A DNA stretch of 64,000 bases from positions 93,671,648-93,735,647 of the forward strand of contig OZ020267.1 in the NCBI GenBank assembly GCA_963971225.1. Direction: 5' to 3'. The position numbers and the translations under genes were made by a program. Source of the stretch: Melieria omissa. Taxonomy: Eukaryota > Arthropoda > Insecta > Diptera > Ulidiidae. The notes below the pieces were generated by a model. It did no database searches, was not told the origin of the DNA, and saw nothing but the letters and a program-made list of their open reading frames with translations. Of this stretch, positions 45,284 through 57,554 are shown one piece after another (position 1 is the stretch's first letter; every line of letters begins with the position of its first letter).

Positions 45284-47880
45284 ATGATGATGTTTTGATT
45301 GCCGCTAAACGCAATCTACGCTCAGCCACAGTGGAACTCGAAAACAATGACACTCTTTTAGACCAGCTTTGCGTGTAACTCCAAGGCATGCACGGATTGC
45401 TTCTTATATGCGCATCGTATATCCCACCGAATAGTTCTGACGCTATTTACAAATCACATGTTGACAACATTTCTTCCATTTGTGCCAAAATTGGTGATAA
45501 TGAGCTTTGTGTGTTGGGAAACTTCAATCTGAGCAGTATTACCTGGAGCAACATCGGAAACTCTTTTGAGCTTACTCCCTCTTATGTAATTTCTTTCAAT
45601 GAGATGTACGTCATCGACAGTTTTACAAGCTTTGGCTTGTCACAGATTAATGGATTTTCCAACAAGCTAAATCGAATACTAGACTTGATCTACATTTCAA
45701 GCAACTTAAATAGTAAGGTGATCGAGTGCGACTGTCCTTTTTCACTTGTTTGCTTACAACATCACGTTCCATTAATAGTTGAGCTTGAATTCTATGAATT
45801 CTTTGCATTTCCGACTATATCACACACTATCTCTTTTAATTATAATCTTTGTGATTTTGATGAGTTGGATAATGTGCTTCGTGAAGTCGATTGGGTTGAG
45901 TTACTCGCTAGTTCTGTGGTTGCTGACTGTTATACAGTTTTTAAATCGACAGTTTTTGATTTATGTCTGGAGTTAATCCCTACTTTACACAGAAAGGTTC
46001 ATAAACTACCGTGGGTTACTAAGGAATTGCAACATCTAAAGAATTTAAGAAACATATATTATAAAAAATACAAGGCAACAAGGAGTCTTTTCTACTTTTG
46101 CAACTACCAGTCCCATCTAAAGAGTTACAATAAACTCGCCAAATTGTTGTACAGGAACTATATCCGCAATTACGAAGTCGGTATCAAAAGCAACCCTAAA
46201 GCCTTTTGGAGCTTTATTAAGTCAAAAAAAACAGTTTCGGATATTCCATCTTCCGTATTCTTTAAGAAGAAATCCGCAAAAACTATGGAAGATGCCGCAA
46301 ATATTTTTGCTGAATTCTTCAGCTCGAATTTTGTTTCTGATTTGGGAATTGATGGGACTGTCACTTTTCAGACTCACCCATCACTTTTGGCTCTTTGATC
46401 CTAATTGCCGAAGACATTGAAATGGGCATCGCCAATCTTAGTTTCTCGGCTCAAACGGATGCAGATGGCCTTTCTGCTGTACTACTGTAGAAATGTTCCT
46501 CTCTTATAAACCCGCTATTAACAATATTTAACAAATCTCTATCGTCAGGCGTTTTCATTGATGATTGGAAGAAAGCGTCGATTACTCCTATATTCAAGAG
46601 TGGTAACAAGAACGATGTCTCAAACTATCGGCCGATTTCGAAACTGACCTCAGTTTCTAAGCTTTTCGAATGCATTGTCAAAGAAAAGTGACGTTTTTGT
46701 GTCAAGAGCATAATCTCTCCACTCCAGCATGGTTTCGTCAAAGGCAGATCGACTACATCTAATCTTACAGTATTCACTGAAGATTGCCTTTCCACCTTAC
46801 AGAATGGCAACCAAGTAGACACAGTCTATACGGACTTCGCTAAAGCCTTTGACAGAGTATCTCACAGAATTTTGGTCTCAAAATTAACCCGCATGGGCTT
46901 TCATTCAACATTTCTCGAATGGTTGAAATCATACCTATCCAATAGGCATTGTTCCGTCGTTCTTGACAACATCTCGTCGCGGCCCTTTGTTGCCACTTCT
47001 GGTGTCCCCCAAGGGAGCATTCTGGGTCCTTTGTTGTTTGTGTTATTTATTAACGACATTGGATCTTGTTTTTCGTCTGCTAAATTCCTGCTATATGCTG
47101 ACGATCTTAAAATTTATGCTGTTACTCACAATCAGTCGGACTCTGTTGCCTTACAATCGTACCTCGACAATGTCTTGGTGCAATGATAATAATCTTTTTT
47201 TAAATGTTAGCAAATGCTTTCATGTAACTTTTACTAGGAAAAGAGATCCCCCTACAAGTATCGTATTCCATCTCTGGCTCCGTGCTACAATCGGTTAATG
47301 AAATTAAAGACCTAGGTGTTTTCTTCGACACAAAACTAAGTTTTGCAAATCATATCAGTTTTATTGTTTCTAAATCTTATGCCATGTGGGGTTTCGTTCG
47401 TCGGAATAGTACTGTCTTTTCGGATCCGTATACAATAAAATTACTTTACACAACCTTTGTCAGGTCTAGATTGGAATATGCCGCGCTAATATGGAGACCA
47501 TATCACGCATCTTCCATAAACCGAATTGAACGTATACAGAAAGTATTCATTCGGTTCGCTTTGCGTTCGCTGAACTTCAGTGATCCCATACCATCCTACA
47601 GCTCTCGTTGCCTTCTAGTAAACTTAAAGTCACTACATGCTAGGCGTTCACTTCTTGCATGCTCCTTTGTAGTCAGTATTGTATGTGGGGCTATTGATTG
47701 CCCGGATCTTTTAGCAAGAATAGCATTTAATGTCCCTAAACGGAGTCTGCGGAGGGTGGATACCTTCCATTTATATAGATGTCCCCAGGACGAATTATGC
47801 AAGAAATTCACCTCTATATAGGGCCTTCTCGGAATTAAACAATGTAACCCATTTGGATCTGTCACTTCCGAAGGGTTTGC
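45284..47880 (+). pseudogene. LINE endonuclease-reverse transcriptase pseudogene
   Basis: Endonuclease part: DVLIAAKRNLRSATVELE, in-frame TAA at 45376, then ICASYIPPNSSDAIYKSHV and CVLGNFNLSSITW (the GDFN-type motif with Asp changed to Asn). Reverse transcriptase part: DWKKASITPIFKSGNKNDVS, NYRPISKLTSVSKLFE, DFAKAFDRVSHRIL, SGVPQGSILGPLLFVLFIND and the catalytic YADD near 47094-47105, then DLGVFFDTKLSFANHISF and SRLEYAALIWRPY. Stops and frameshifts near 46398, 46488, 46690, 47183-47190 and 47290 make it non-functional, although most catalytic motifs are still legible. Confidence 0.8.
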
Positions 47881-47916
47881 TGTTGAATAGTTTAAGTAAC
47901 TTATAGCTTTTAATAA

Positions 47917-49735
47917 CACTGTGCGACAGATTTTTCTAACCCGAAACCGACCAAGACTAATCGATAGTACTCTTATAGAGTAACACACCCCTAGCTGGGT
48001 TTTGCAAAGTTAGTTGCCTTTTAAAAGTTACAGCCGTGTAAAGTTTGTTTGTATTAGGGTTTTTATAACCAGTTTTTTCTTTATAAGTCTTAAGATATCC
48101 AAAATTTTGTATTGCTGTCTTCAGCAAACTTGCTGCTAATGCTTAGATGAACAAATTCTCTGAACACTGTGTAACAAAATTATTACACCTTATCGAAATT
48201 TTGGGGGCCAATGTTACAAAAACCGAGTTTGTTGATTGTAATGAAATTAAAACATATTTTTTATTTTAATAATATTAATGCAAAAACGCATTGGTGTTGC
48301 CAGAAATAAATAAAAAATATGCTAAGCCCTCTAACGTCACTAAGATATGTTTTTTTTGCAAAATAAATGAAAAAATGTTCAAGTCTAAATTTTAAATTTT
48401 TGAAAACTTGTATGCATTCAGTTTAAGCGTCGTTTTCTCCTAAAAATCCTTCGGTTGTTTGATCCCTTCGTGTATATTCCGTTACAAGATCAGGGTTTGG
48501 GCATATTGGTTAAGGGATGCTATCAAAGTGAGGTAATGGTAGCTACACATTTAGAACTCCAATATAAATCTTTTGTTTTGTTTTCTTTTTGTTCTTTCCA
48601 ACCTCACTATTGACACATACGTAACAATTTTCCGGTTCATGATTTCCTAGATCGAACCATAGCATCGGTACTCCGAAACGCAAAGAGCCAATTCACATAT
48701 GACACACATGTTTCGGTGCCCATGATACGTTTGAAATTATTTTCTGGTTAAAATACAATTCGTATGCTTTTGAGAAATCTGCGGTAAGTGGCCTAACTTT
48801 GCCACTTTTTGTTCTTGGCATAAAGTGGGCGCACACTTTGCAACAATTTTCAATATTCCCCTTGCAACTATTCATTTTTCAGATTTTTTAAACGATTTCG
48901 TATACAGTACTTTTCGCTTTAAGCGAACTTCGAGGGACTTGGCAAAATGGTTCGTTTTAACCGAAAGTTCGCCTTAAAAGGGGTCCGTAATAAGCGAAAA
49001 CATAAAGGGTGTACTTTTGAAATTTTTAACGGGTTCGTTATAAGCGAAAAGTACTGCATTTAGATTGGCACTTCGTATATTTAGACTTCGCGATCACGAG
49101 AACAATCAAAAACTCCCCTGATAGACAGTAGTTTTACATTATTTTTATGAAAATGCAAGTCTCGATACCGCGAGTAGTTTCGCTTTTCGCTTTAACCAAA
49201 AAGCATTGTAATAAAATATCGAAAACGTCACTGGTATGCAATAAAATTTAAAATTTAGACTTGAACATTTTTTCATTTTATTTTGCAAAAAACATATCTT
49301 TGTGACGTTTGAGGGCTTAGCATATTTTTTATTTATTTCTGGCAACACCAATGCGTTTTTGCATAATATTATTAAAATAAAAAACATGTTTTAATTTCAT
49401 TACAATCAAAAAAATCGGTTTTTGTAACATTGGCCCCCAAAATTTCGATAAGGTGTAATAATTTTGTTACACAGTGTTCGGAGCATTTGTTCATCTAAGC
49501 ATTAGCAACAAGTTTGCTGAAGACAGCAATACAAAATTTTGCATATCTTAAGACTTATAAAGGAAAAACTGGTTATAAAAACCCTAATACAAACAAACTT
49601 TACACGGCTGTAACTTTTAAAAGGCAACTAACTTTGCAAAACCCAGCTAGGGTTTTGTTACTCTATAAGAGTACTATCGATTAGTCTTGGTCGGTTTCGG
49701 GTTAGATTCCATGACCCCAAAATTGTCGCAGAGTG
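47917..49735. mobile_element. 1.8-kb foldback element inside the LINE
   Basis: Ends CACTGTGCGACA and (inverse) CACTCTGCGACA; both arms share AACCCGAAACCGACCAAGAC and TAATCGATAGTACTCTTATA. Arms of about 530 bp (47935-48420 versus 49190-49715) are closely inverted, with a ~750-bp centre that contains its own small MITE. TAA follows the right end and precedes the left end. Non-coding. Confidence 0.75.
48903..49058. mobile_element. Small pogo-like MITE in the foldback centre
   Basis: 152 bp (48905-49056), TIR CAGTACTTTTCGCTT with inverse AAGCGAAAAGTACTG. TA precedes the left end, CA (mutated TA?) follows the right. Four internal AAGCGAA-type motifs. The TIR resembles that of Drosophila pogo. Confidence 0.65.
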
Positions 49736-49797
49736 TAATTATTATATCCTATAGTCAGTAAGGACATTTGTTCATTGGCTAAATAAATAAATAAATA

Positions 49798-50908
49798 ATT
49801 TGTAATATTGTTTTTTATAATCTGCACAACAAACAGCCCGGTAGACTGTAACTAAATAAGTTAATGAATAGTTATTACAATAACAATTCACCCGGTGCTC
49901 CAGTTAGTGTTGTACCGCCTTCAAAGTACAGTGAACCCATCACGGGAATTCTTGCATGATGCGGTTTATGGATTTAGGCGATATAGCTTCATTGTAAGTT
50001 ATAAAGCACAGCTCTTTGCGAGAGACGCATGTTGCTGCCGCTGCTATTCAGCACCAATTCATACATATTGCTGCATGTTAACATAAAAAACACATTACAA
50101 ATGCCAAAATCAATGCTACGTTTCTTCACATGAGCTACCACCACGGTTGTTGTGCTGGTTTGGCGGACTGTCATTTCGCCCTTGTGCCTTCTTCAGCCTG
50201 TGGCATTTCCCCGACGTCGCCAGAGCGCTGTAAATACTCGAGTCTCGATGGGGCGCATAACAAGTTGCTAACATGTTCACTTTTGATATCTTGATCTATT
50301 TTTCATGTAAAATTGTTTGCAACGATTTATTGCCACTAAGATATAGGCCGCCCACACAGACACATACTCGTATTTACTCATGTATGCAGTTGGGGATGCT
50401 AAATGTGTACAAATTTACTAAACGTAAATTTGTGCGTGGTGTTGCTCGCCAACGCTTTTAATCGCCAAAGTCGCTTTTAATATACATATGTACTTTGTAT
50501 GTATTATATTTGTTATTATTTATTACATTCGTTGGTATAGAATGGCACTACTTGTGTTAGTGCCTTCACATACATTTGCGAGTCCACTTTTACGCCTTTA
50601 ACCCTAATTCGCAGAATTTTTAAACTAACGTAAACCCATAGTGAAATTAATAAAGTGTGCCAGATAGCAGGAACTCTCTCTTCATCGTACACTTATTTTC
50701 TGACAGTTAATGTAATTTTGCTGACAAATGTCATAACCCGTCTGTGCTGTATGAAAAAATTTCAAAATAAGTTGTTGTTTCAAAATACGTTCTGCACCAA
50801 AACCGACACCAAAACAATTACATGCCAGGAAAAATGTGCTGTCTCTGCAAAAAAAACGCAAGGCAATGCAGTTTCTATGTGTTTCTAACATAAAATACAT
50901 TGCGAAAA
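49798..50908. other. Gene-free spacer
   Basis: No supported gene. Frames at 49895-50900 are short and lack any family resemblance. Confidence 0.4.
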
Positions 50909-51253
50909 TACAGCTGCGGTCAAAATAATATTAATTTGAAGAAACATTACGTTATTACTATTTAACCACAAAATCTTTTAAAATGAAACACAATTGTTGC
51001 TTAATTTTTATGAAAGTAAAGCGAACTATGTACTATTTTTTTCACCGTCCATATTTTGGAGCTTTTGACGCATTTAATTTAAATCAAACCAAACTGGGTT
51101 TAATTCTTAAGTTTTCTTTTATGATTGCATTGTTAACACTTATAACTTGTTAAAAAAAAAAACAAAATAAATATTTGTAAAGGAAAGCAGATTATTTTTT
51201 CTTAATTTTCTTTTCGTTGTACGCGTACTACTATTATTTTGACCGCAACTGTA
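50909..51253. mobile_element. Tc1/mariner-type MITE
   Basis: 341 bp (50911-51251), TIR CAGCTGCGGTCAAAATAATA with inverse TATTATTTTGACCGCAACTG, flanked by TA. Non-coding. Confidence 0.85.
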
Positions 51254-51742
51254 TATATTTCTGAAGTATTGAAAGTAAATTTTAAAATGTGTGCTATTTT
51301 AGCAACAAGACAATTAAATGTTAAACGAACTGGCACAAATAATTTGACACATTGACAATTGCTACTCAGAGAAATAAGTGTACGTCATCTACTTGGTACA
51401 CTTTATTGATTTCGCTATGCGTAAACCCAGAAGTGAGACTGTCAGGCTTATATAAGTTTAATACTGAAAACATTTGTTTAAAAAGTGCAAAAACTCTCTA
51501 AAATGTTAAATTTATAAATGCAATATAATTCTAACATTCCATTAGAGGATTACATAAAATAATGGAATCGAAAATCTTTTGGATTTATCACCATTTGAAA
51601 TCTTTAGTGAGACTGTGGGGTTTACTTCTGAGAATTAGGGCTAAATAACTTATAAAATAACAAGCCAAATTTAAATCGACTTAATTAAAAAAGATGAATG
51701 ACACTGACCGAACAATCGTTTATTTTTGAAGGATTATGAAAT

Positions 51743-52657
51743 TAACAGGGCTATTCTGGCAACTATCTTTCAACTCACCTCAATCTTTCGAAGTACAAAA
51801 ATCTTTCGAAAGACAATTTGCTATTCTAGCAACTATCTTGAAAGCTTTTTTCCGTAACATGAAAGACAGTTTGAAAGATGTGCTTTTGGGGTCGTCTTTC
51901 AGCTTGCAAAAAGTACGTGCGTTGTGTTTGTGTTATGAAAAGAAACGGTATACGGTAAACGGTATAATATAATATATATGGACATATTTTATAAAAGAAT
52001 GCAATTACTTTTTTAATTTTTACTTCAGCTTGATTTCTTCAGCCATTGATTGAAATTTTTGAAACTGCGTTTGAATTTTTCATTTCACGACGGACGGTTC
52101 GTTTGCCAACAGTATTGCCAGCATCGAACAGAGCACTTGGTTTACAAATGTGAGATTTTTATGAAGGATGAAAGAAAACGTAAAAATACACCAATTAACA
52201 GCAAAAGTACATAATATAAATTGACCGAAAGTGTTTGTCTTCATGTGCTGTTCATTGCCTTAAGGTTAAATCTGACAACATCATTAACATCACATAAAAA
52301 ATAAAACAATTAATTTGAATTCATATTTTTACACCAGTTCTTGTCTTTTCTAAAAAGAAATATGTAACTGCAAAATAATCCTGATAAACACATCTGTAAT
52401 TAAAAAGAAAATCATAACGAAAATTGGAAAAATAATTTTCTTTCATCATTGCAAAATTGCTTAAAATTTCACAGAAAACGAGTTGGCTGGCAATGCTGTT
52501 CGCCGAAAACAGCTTTTCAACTCGAGTGTTGAATTTTAGAGCTTTTTCCGAAAGATTTTTCGTTGGAATAGCCAAAATCTTTCATTCAGTCTTTCAAACT
52601 ATCTTTCAATAATCTTTTGAAAGTGTTTTAACAGTCTTTGCCAGAATAGCCCTGTAA
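51743..52657. mobile_element. TAA-flanked inverted-repeat element
   Basis: 909 bp (51746-52654). TIR CAGGGCTATTCTGGCAA with inverse TTGCCAGAATAGCCCTG; TAA on both sides. Many subterminal CTTTCGAAAG/TGAAAGAT repeats, probable transposase-binding sites. A TAA duplication suggests PIF/Harbinger, though the termini are not diagnostic. Contains a segment shared with the P-like MITEs. Confidence 0.75.
52083..52215 (-). repeat. Segment homologous to the interior of the P-like MITEs
   Basis: Reverse complement aligns with 17700-17800 and 55882-55985 (GATGCTGGCAATACTGTTGG, GAACCGTCCGTC, TATGTACTTTTGCTGTTAAT), with about 25 extra bases in the middle. No P-like TIR is present here. Confidence 0.75.
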
Positions 52658-54131
52658 GTGTTAAGATAAAATCGACCATGAAAACTCGACCATGAAAACT
52701 TATGATTAAGACGTTTGGCATATTTTTCCGGTTCCGGACAAAGGTGCTTAATGGTTTATTTAGGTGAAAATCCGGAAACGCGGATTCATGCGAATACGTA
52801 TAACGTATTTAAACACACTTAAGACTCGTTAAAAAATAAATTTCATCAAAAGCTTCAAACACGTTGTTCATAAGCTTATCAATGTTTCGTTTTTAGTCAT
52901 TGTTCATCGTTAAATACGTAACTAGTTATTATAATAGTTGAAAGCTTCAAGGCAGCTCCCACCGATTGATTTAGTTATATAATATAATAAATAATTAATA
53001 CATTGCAGCTGTTCATAGTTGGGTCAAATGCTTTATTTAGTTAATAATGATGTTACAAATATATTTTCAATTGTCTCCAATTTTACATCAAGTCACAATA
53101 AAACTCAAACAAAACAGCTTTGAAAATGAACTGTCAAACCAAATGCAAAATGGTTGCACATAAATCAGGGCAATTTCTGTACTGCAGTGACGTTGTTGCT
53201 TTATTGCATACAAGTGCATGTAAGCAAAAGGCGCGCACGCACTGCTTTTTTCTATTAACATCTTCCAATTGTTTTTAATAGTACCAAAACAGCGCGCCAT
53301 AAAGCATTTAGAGGCGGCCAAGTTGCTTCTTCAGCCAAGCAGCTTTTTCAAGCACATGTTTACGCAAAACGCGTGCAAACAGCGTAGCTGCTGTTGACAC
53401 GACTTGAAGTTTATTGTATTATTTATCAATTGGAAAATGTTATATGTTATATAAAATGTTTTATGTATGTCAATGACCTGCAGTCGGTGAGTAATTTGCG
53501 CTTGAATTGCGCTGATTGCTCTGTGAGTGTGAGTTTCAATAGTCCAAATTGCGAAAACCACGAAAAATTTTTGCGGACGAATTCAGTTGTTGTCTGCTTT
53601 GTTGCTTGGCGCTCGCAAATGTGAAATGTGAGTGTTTATTAAAGATCTGCATATATCCATTTATACTCGATGCCTTCACGTGCAGTTTTAAAAACGGAAC
53701 ACGTATCCGAAGAGAAGCCGAAAAAAAGGTACTCATTTTTCGGTACCTCTAAATTGTCGAGTAACTGCACGTTGTTACTCGACGCTGAGCGAGCAGCTTT
53801 CTCGTTGCGAATCGACGCTAGCAGACTTCCTTCTCGTTGCTACGCAATTACTCGCGGAAGCTGTCGAGTATGTCGGAAGGTTTGAACTGCATGAGGAAGC
53901 GCTAATGCTATGTGAAGCTTGAGTTGAATGTGCTTCAAAGGAATGTTGCGAAGCATTGCGCGCATTGCGCGAAGCATATATTTTTTTGATTTTTTGGATT
54001 GCTGATGAACATTGTACCCGTAAAGTGATCGATATATGCAATAATAAACTTAATTTCTTATTATATGACTTTTTTAAAAACTATTCAGTAGAGATTTCAT
54101 TTAATATAATTATTTAATTTATTAAAACTTA
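52658..54131. other. Gene-free spacer
   Basis: No supported gene. 53690-53880 is GC-richer with repeated ACTCG/CGAGTA motifs and has weak similarity to 55430-55560. Confidence 0.35.
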
Positions 54132-54678
54132 TACTACGTTTACATTGAGCCCAAATGCGTAGTTTGAGATGAGTCATTTCAAAGTGTTTACATTGCCTCA
54201 TTCGCATTGCATTTGCCTTTTGTTTGGCAGCTAATGTCAAATGCTAATGTCCTCTTGCCGCAGCACATAGATTAGCGCTTCTCCGGCTACTGACTAAAGA
54301 ATTTGTTGTTTTTTTGCTGCCTCTATTTTCCACACACTGCCATATTTGAATACAAATATATTACATACCTTACATGCTAAGCATATTCTTCATATTTGAA
54401 GCAGACGAAAATTTCCATTCGAAATTTCCATTTTGATCATTTTCGTTTGTTTTGATTTTGAACTGTCAAAAAGAACCAAAGCTTTTGAAGCATTTGAAAG
54501 AGCTTTCATTTTGTGATGCGTTCGATAAAATTGGTCATGTTTTATCGCATTTGCTTCGTCGTTTTGTTGAAATGAGTCATTTCGTCGATTTGAATTTGTA
54601 TGGGGAAATGCGTGATTTGGCTTCGCATTTGAGAATTTTTGCCCAAATCACGCATTTGGGCTCAATGTAAACGTAGTA
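54132..54678. mobile_element. TA-flanked inverted-repeat MITE
   Basis: 543 bp (54134-54676), TIR CTACGTTTACATTGAGCCCA with inverse at the right end, flanked by TA. Internal repeats of CATTTGC/GCATTTGG. Non-coding. Confidence 0.8.
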
Positions 54679-55591
54679 TTATTCAAACTATTCGCTGTAG
54701 TAAACATACATATTTATAAATACATACATATTTGCGGGTTTTATATATACATACTCCTTCTTCTAAACAAATGTAAATAAATGCAAACGTACATACATGC
54801 ATACATACATACATATGTAGGTACCAAATCGTTATTACCAATCGAAGACTAAGGAAGAAATTCTTATCCAAAAATTGTAGACGCAACGTTTAGGCAGGCA
54901 GATTCAAGCTGGCAGGCATAAAATATAAACAAAACCCAATTCGGACTTTCCGTTCATTGAAACAACCAAAAACATCTTACTACTCTCCTTTACTCCGCTG
55001 TTTCTGAGCCTATTAAAAGCATTTTTCACCAATGCACAGAGTGCCCCTCATACGTGCAAACTCATTCCGTTCAGATATATAATTAAACGAAAACATCTCC
55101 ATCACCTTTCCCTTCCCACAATAACAACATCCATTGAATTTAGCTTCCACGCGTAATAAATAAATAATAAATAAATATTTTAATTTAGATTTATATACAA
55201 AAGATTTAAAAATATTTAATTATAAAAAATATTAAAAAATGAATTAATAATTAATAATATAACTATAGTAAATAATATAACTATATTTGAAGATTTTAAA
55301 TCAATTTACTGCATAAACATAGCAAAAACATTCTAACTTCAACCACAACGCCGCTAGCAGCAGCAATATCTGGTCTGCCGTTGACCTTGAAGCTGCAAAA
55401 ATACTCGAGCTTCCGTAGGAAGGTACCTCATACTCGCTGAAGTTTTGCTATTATGTTCCTATTTTTACATGTTCCTATTTTTTCATGTTCCGATTTTTCG
55501 GCTTCCGCCTTTTCGCGGCTTCCTTCTCGTTGTTATCCGAAATTCTGTGCTTCTCTTCTCTACTCTACGCGTGAGCGAGAGAGCGAGTCAG
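54679..55591. other. AT-rich spacer
   Basis: Contains TACATACATA and TAAATAAA simple repeats (54720-54815, 55155-55280). No gene. Confidence 0.4.
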
Positions 55592-56078
55592 AGCAGTATC
55601 ATGGCACAATAAACAAGGTAGTGGCAGGAAGGAGCGAATTTTATTTTTTTCTCGTCTGAGTTCGGTAGGTTGTCAGAAATTTTTGTCTGTTTTGTTTACA
55701 TTCGGAGAACAGCATTGCCAGTCAACTCTTTTTCTGTGAAATTTTAAGCATTTTTGCAATGACGAAAGAATATTATTTTTCCAATTTTCGTTAACTTTTA
55801 TGAATTAACGCAAAATCAGCGAACTATGGACTTAGCACTTTTGCCCCCTAATTGTAAAACAACAGATTAAAACAAAGAAGCTATGTACTTTTGCTGTTAA
55901 TTGATGTATTTTTACGTTTTCGAATAGACCAAGTGGTCTATTCGATGCTGGCAATACTGTTGGCAAGAGAACCGTCCGTCCGATTTGACAATGAACCGAA
56001 CAAAAACACTAACAAAATACACGTGCATTTTTTCGCTCCTTCCTGCCATTACCTTGTTTATTGTGCCATGAGCAGTAT
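55592..56078. mobile_element. P-superfamily-like MITE, copy 2 with 8-bp TSD
   Basis: 471 bp (55600-56070), same TIR (CATGGCACAATAAACAAGG) and orientation as the copy at 17420, over 90% alike by eye through the whole length. Flanked by identical AGCAGTAT (55592-55599, 56071-56078). Non-coding. Confidence 0.85.
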
Positions 56079-56773
56079 ACATACTCGACGGCGATCGAGT
56101 AAGTGAAGCATACGTATGCGACAACAAACTTCTCATGTGCAGTAAAAAGTAATCCGATGCGCTCTCTAGTGTTTATCACAATTGGTTTGCTGCCTGCGAT
56201 TTCTGAATAAATGCGATTCTTTGAATAAATTCGTGGGCTACTCGAGGTCACTCATACGCCATGTGAAACGCATACATCTTTATGTTGCATGCAGCCATTC
56301 CCTGTAGGAAATCGGACTGGTCCAAGTGTAGTTTTTCAACTGGTCGCTTGACAGTCATATATGACCTCAGAACCGACTTGTTTTCTTGGAGCAAACTCAC
56401 CCTTTTAACATGGCGGTGTTCTAGGTGACGGTCAATTGTCCCCGTCTGCATCCATTTGCAACTAGTCCAAGGTTAGTCCGAAGTAAACAAGTTTTCAAAC
56501 CAGTTGCAAAGCGACTAGTTTGAAAACTAGTTTATTCTGGATTAGTTTTCTAACCACTAAATTTTTATGGAGAAAATAAAACTGCATTTTTTAAATAATT
56601 ATTTTATTTTAAAAATATTTTAAAATAAAAACAAAAAATCATCGCGAATAAAAATAAACTGTTGGTGCATTTAAAGATGAGCCAAGATGAACTTCGACTT
56701 GTTGACACACTTCTGCCGGAACTGTTTGGGGGACTTCGCCTGCAATTAATAAATAAATAAATGAATTAAAGAT

Positions 56774-57052
56774 TAATAATAATAATTGACTGGCACGACA
56801 GCCCGCTTACGCGAGACTAAGGCCTAGCTTCCCGCAAACACCCGTGTCGTGCGTGTGAATTCGTACGCGGGTGGAAGGAACCTACAGTTTTATGCCGGTT
56901 CCGAACGGCAGGTTGGACAGCCACCGAAAGAGAAAACGAGTTTTCCCGTTATTTTTTTTTTAGGTGTTATTACAGACAGTATTTGAACCTGGGTCGCTGC
57001 ATTTGACTCGCGGTCCAACGCACTAACCAACTGAGCCACGGCGGCTGTCTTA
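56774..57052 (-). mobile_element. tRNA-derived SINE
   Basis: Read on the minus strand from 57047: A box TGGCTCAGTTGGTTAG and B box GGTTCAAATAC at normal distance, a body with the core GGAACCTACAGTTTTATGCC (opposite strand at 56878-56920), and an (ATT)n tail at 56774-56787. Near-identical flanks AATTAAARAT (56764-56773; 57053-57062) are a probable target duplication. Confidence 0.8.
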
Positions 57053-57098
57053 AATTAAAAATAATATTAATTTCATAAATAAATAAATAAATATATTA

Positions 57099-57554
57099 AT
57101 ACTGTAACGATAAGACAGTCTGTCGCTGTGCAAAGCAACCCTGCCGCTACGTGCCGTGCTATAATCCAATCTGGCAACGACGGCCGCGATGGTAACTTTT
57201 AGTCCAATCTGGCAACGACGGCCGCGATAATAACTTTTAGTCCAACCTGGCAATGATGGAAACTTTTAGTCCACTCCGGAATGTGCGGGAACGATCTGCG
57301 CGATGGCCTGGCAGGTATAAAAGGCAGCCGGATGCGGCGCAGCGAGTCAGTCTGGTTTTGACAAGTGAAGTTGCCACACGGAGTAATTCAGCAAATACTT
57401 AAGTGTACGAACAGTAAAATGTAAACTGTGAATAATAAAGTGACTGTTGGTTTATTTTATTGTGTGCGTTTAAGAAACTGACTGTGCTTTATTTTCAAAT
57501 TACACAATCCAGAGATACGTAACAGCCCACTAGACTAAGTATTCGTAACAATAC
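57099..57554 (+). mobile_element. Solo LTR (plus orientation) with ATAC TSD
   Basis: LTR 57103-57550, begins TGTAACGATAAGACAG and ends ATTCGTAACA, flanked by ATAC on both sides. U3 has three ~29-bp tandem units (TGGCAACGACGGCCGCGAT); TATAAAA is at 57316-57322 and AATAAA at 57434-57439. Same family as 40415-40890. No internal retroelement genes nearby. Confidence 0.85.

Larger units (their letters stand above)
45284..49797 (+). mobile_element. CR1/jockey-type LINE interrupted by a foldback element
   Basis: Plus-oriented non-LTR retrotransposon. Endonuclease and reverse transcriptase remnants occupy 45284-47880; the 3' end resumes after the palindromic insert and finishes in (TAAA)n/(AAATAAAT) repeats at 49783-49797, a simple-repeat tail typical of this group. 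5'-truncated: no ORF1 seen. Confidence 0.75.
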
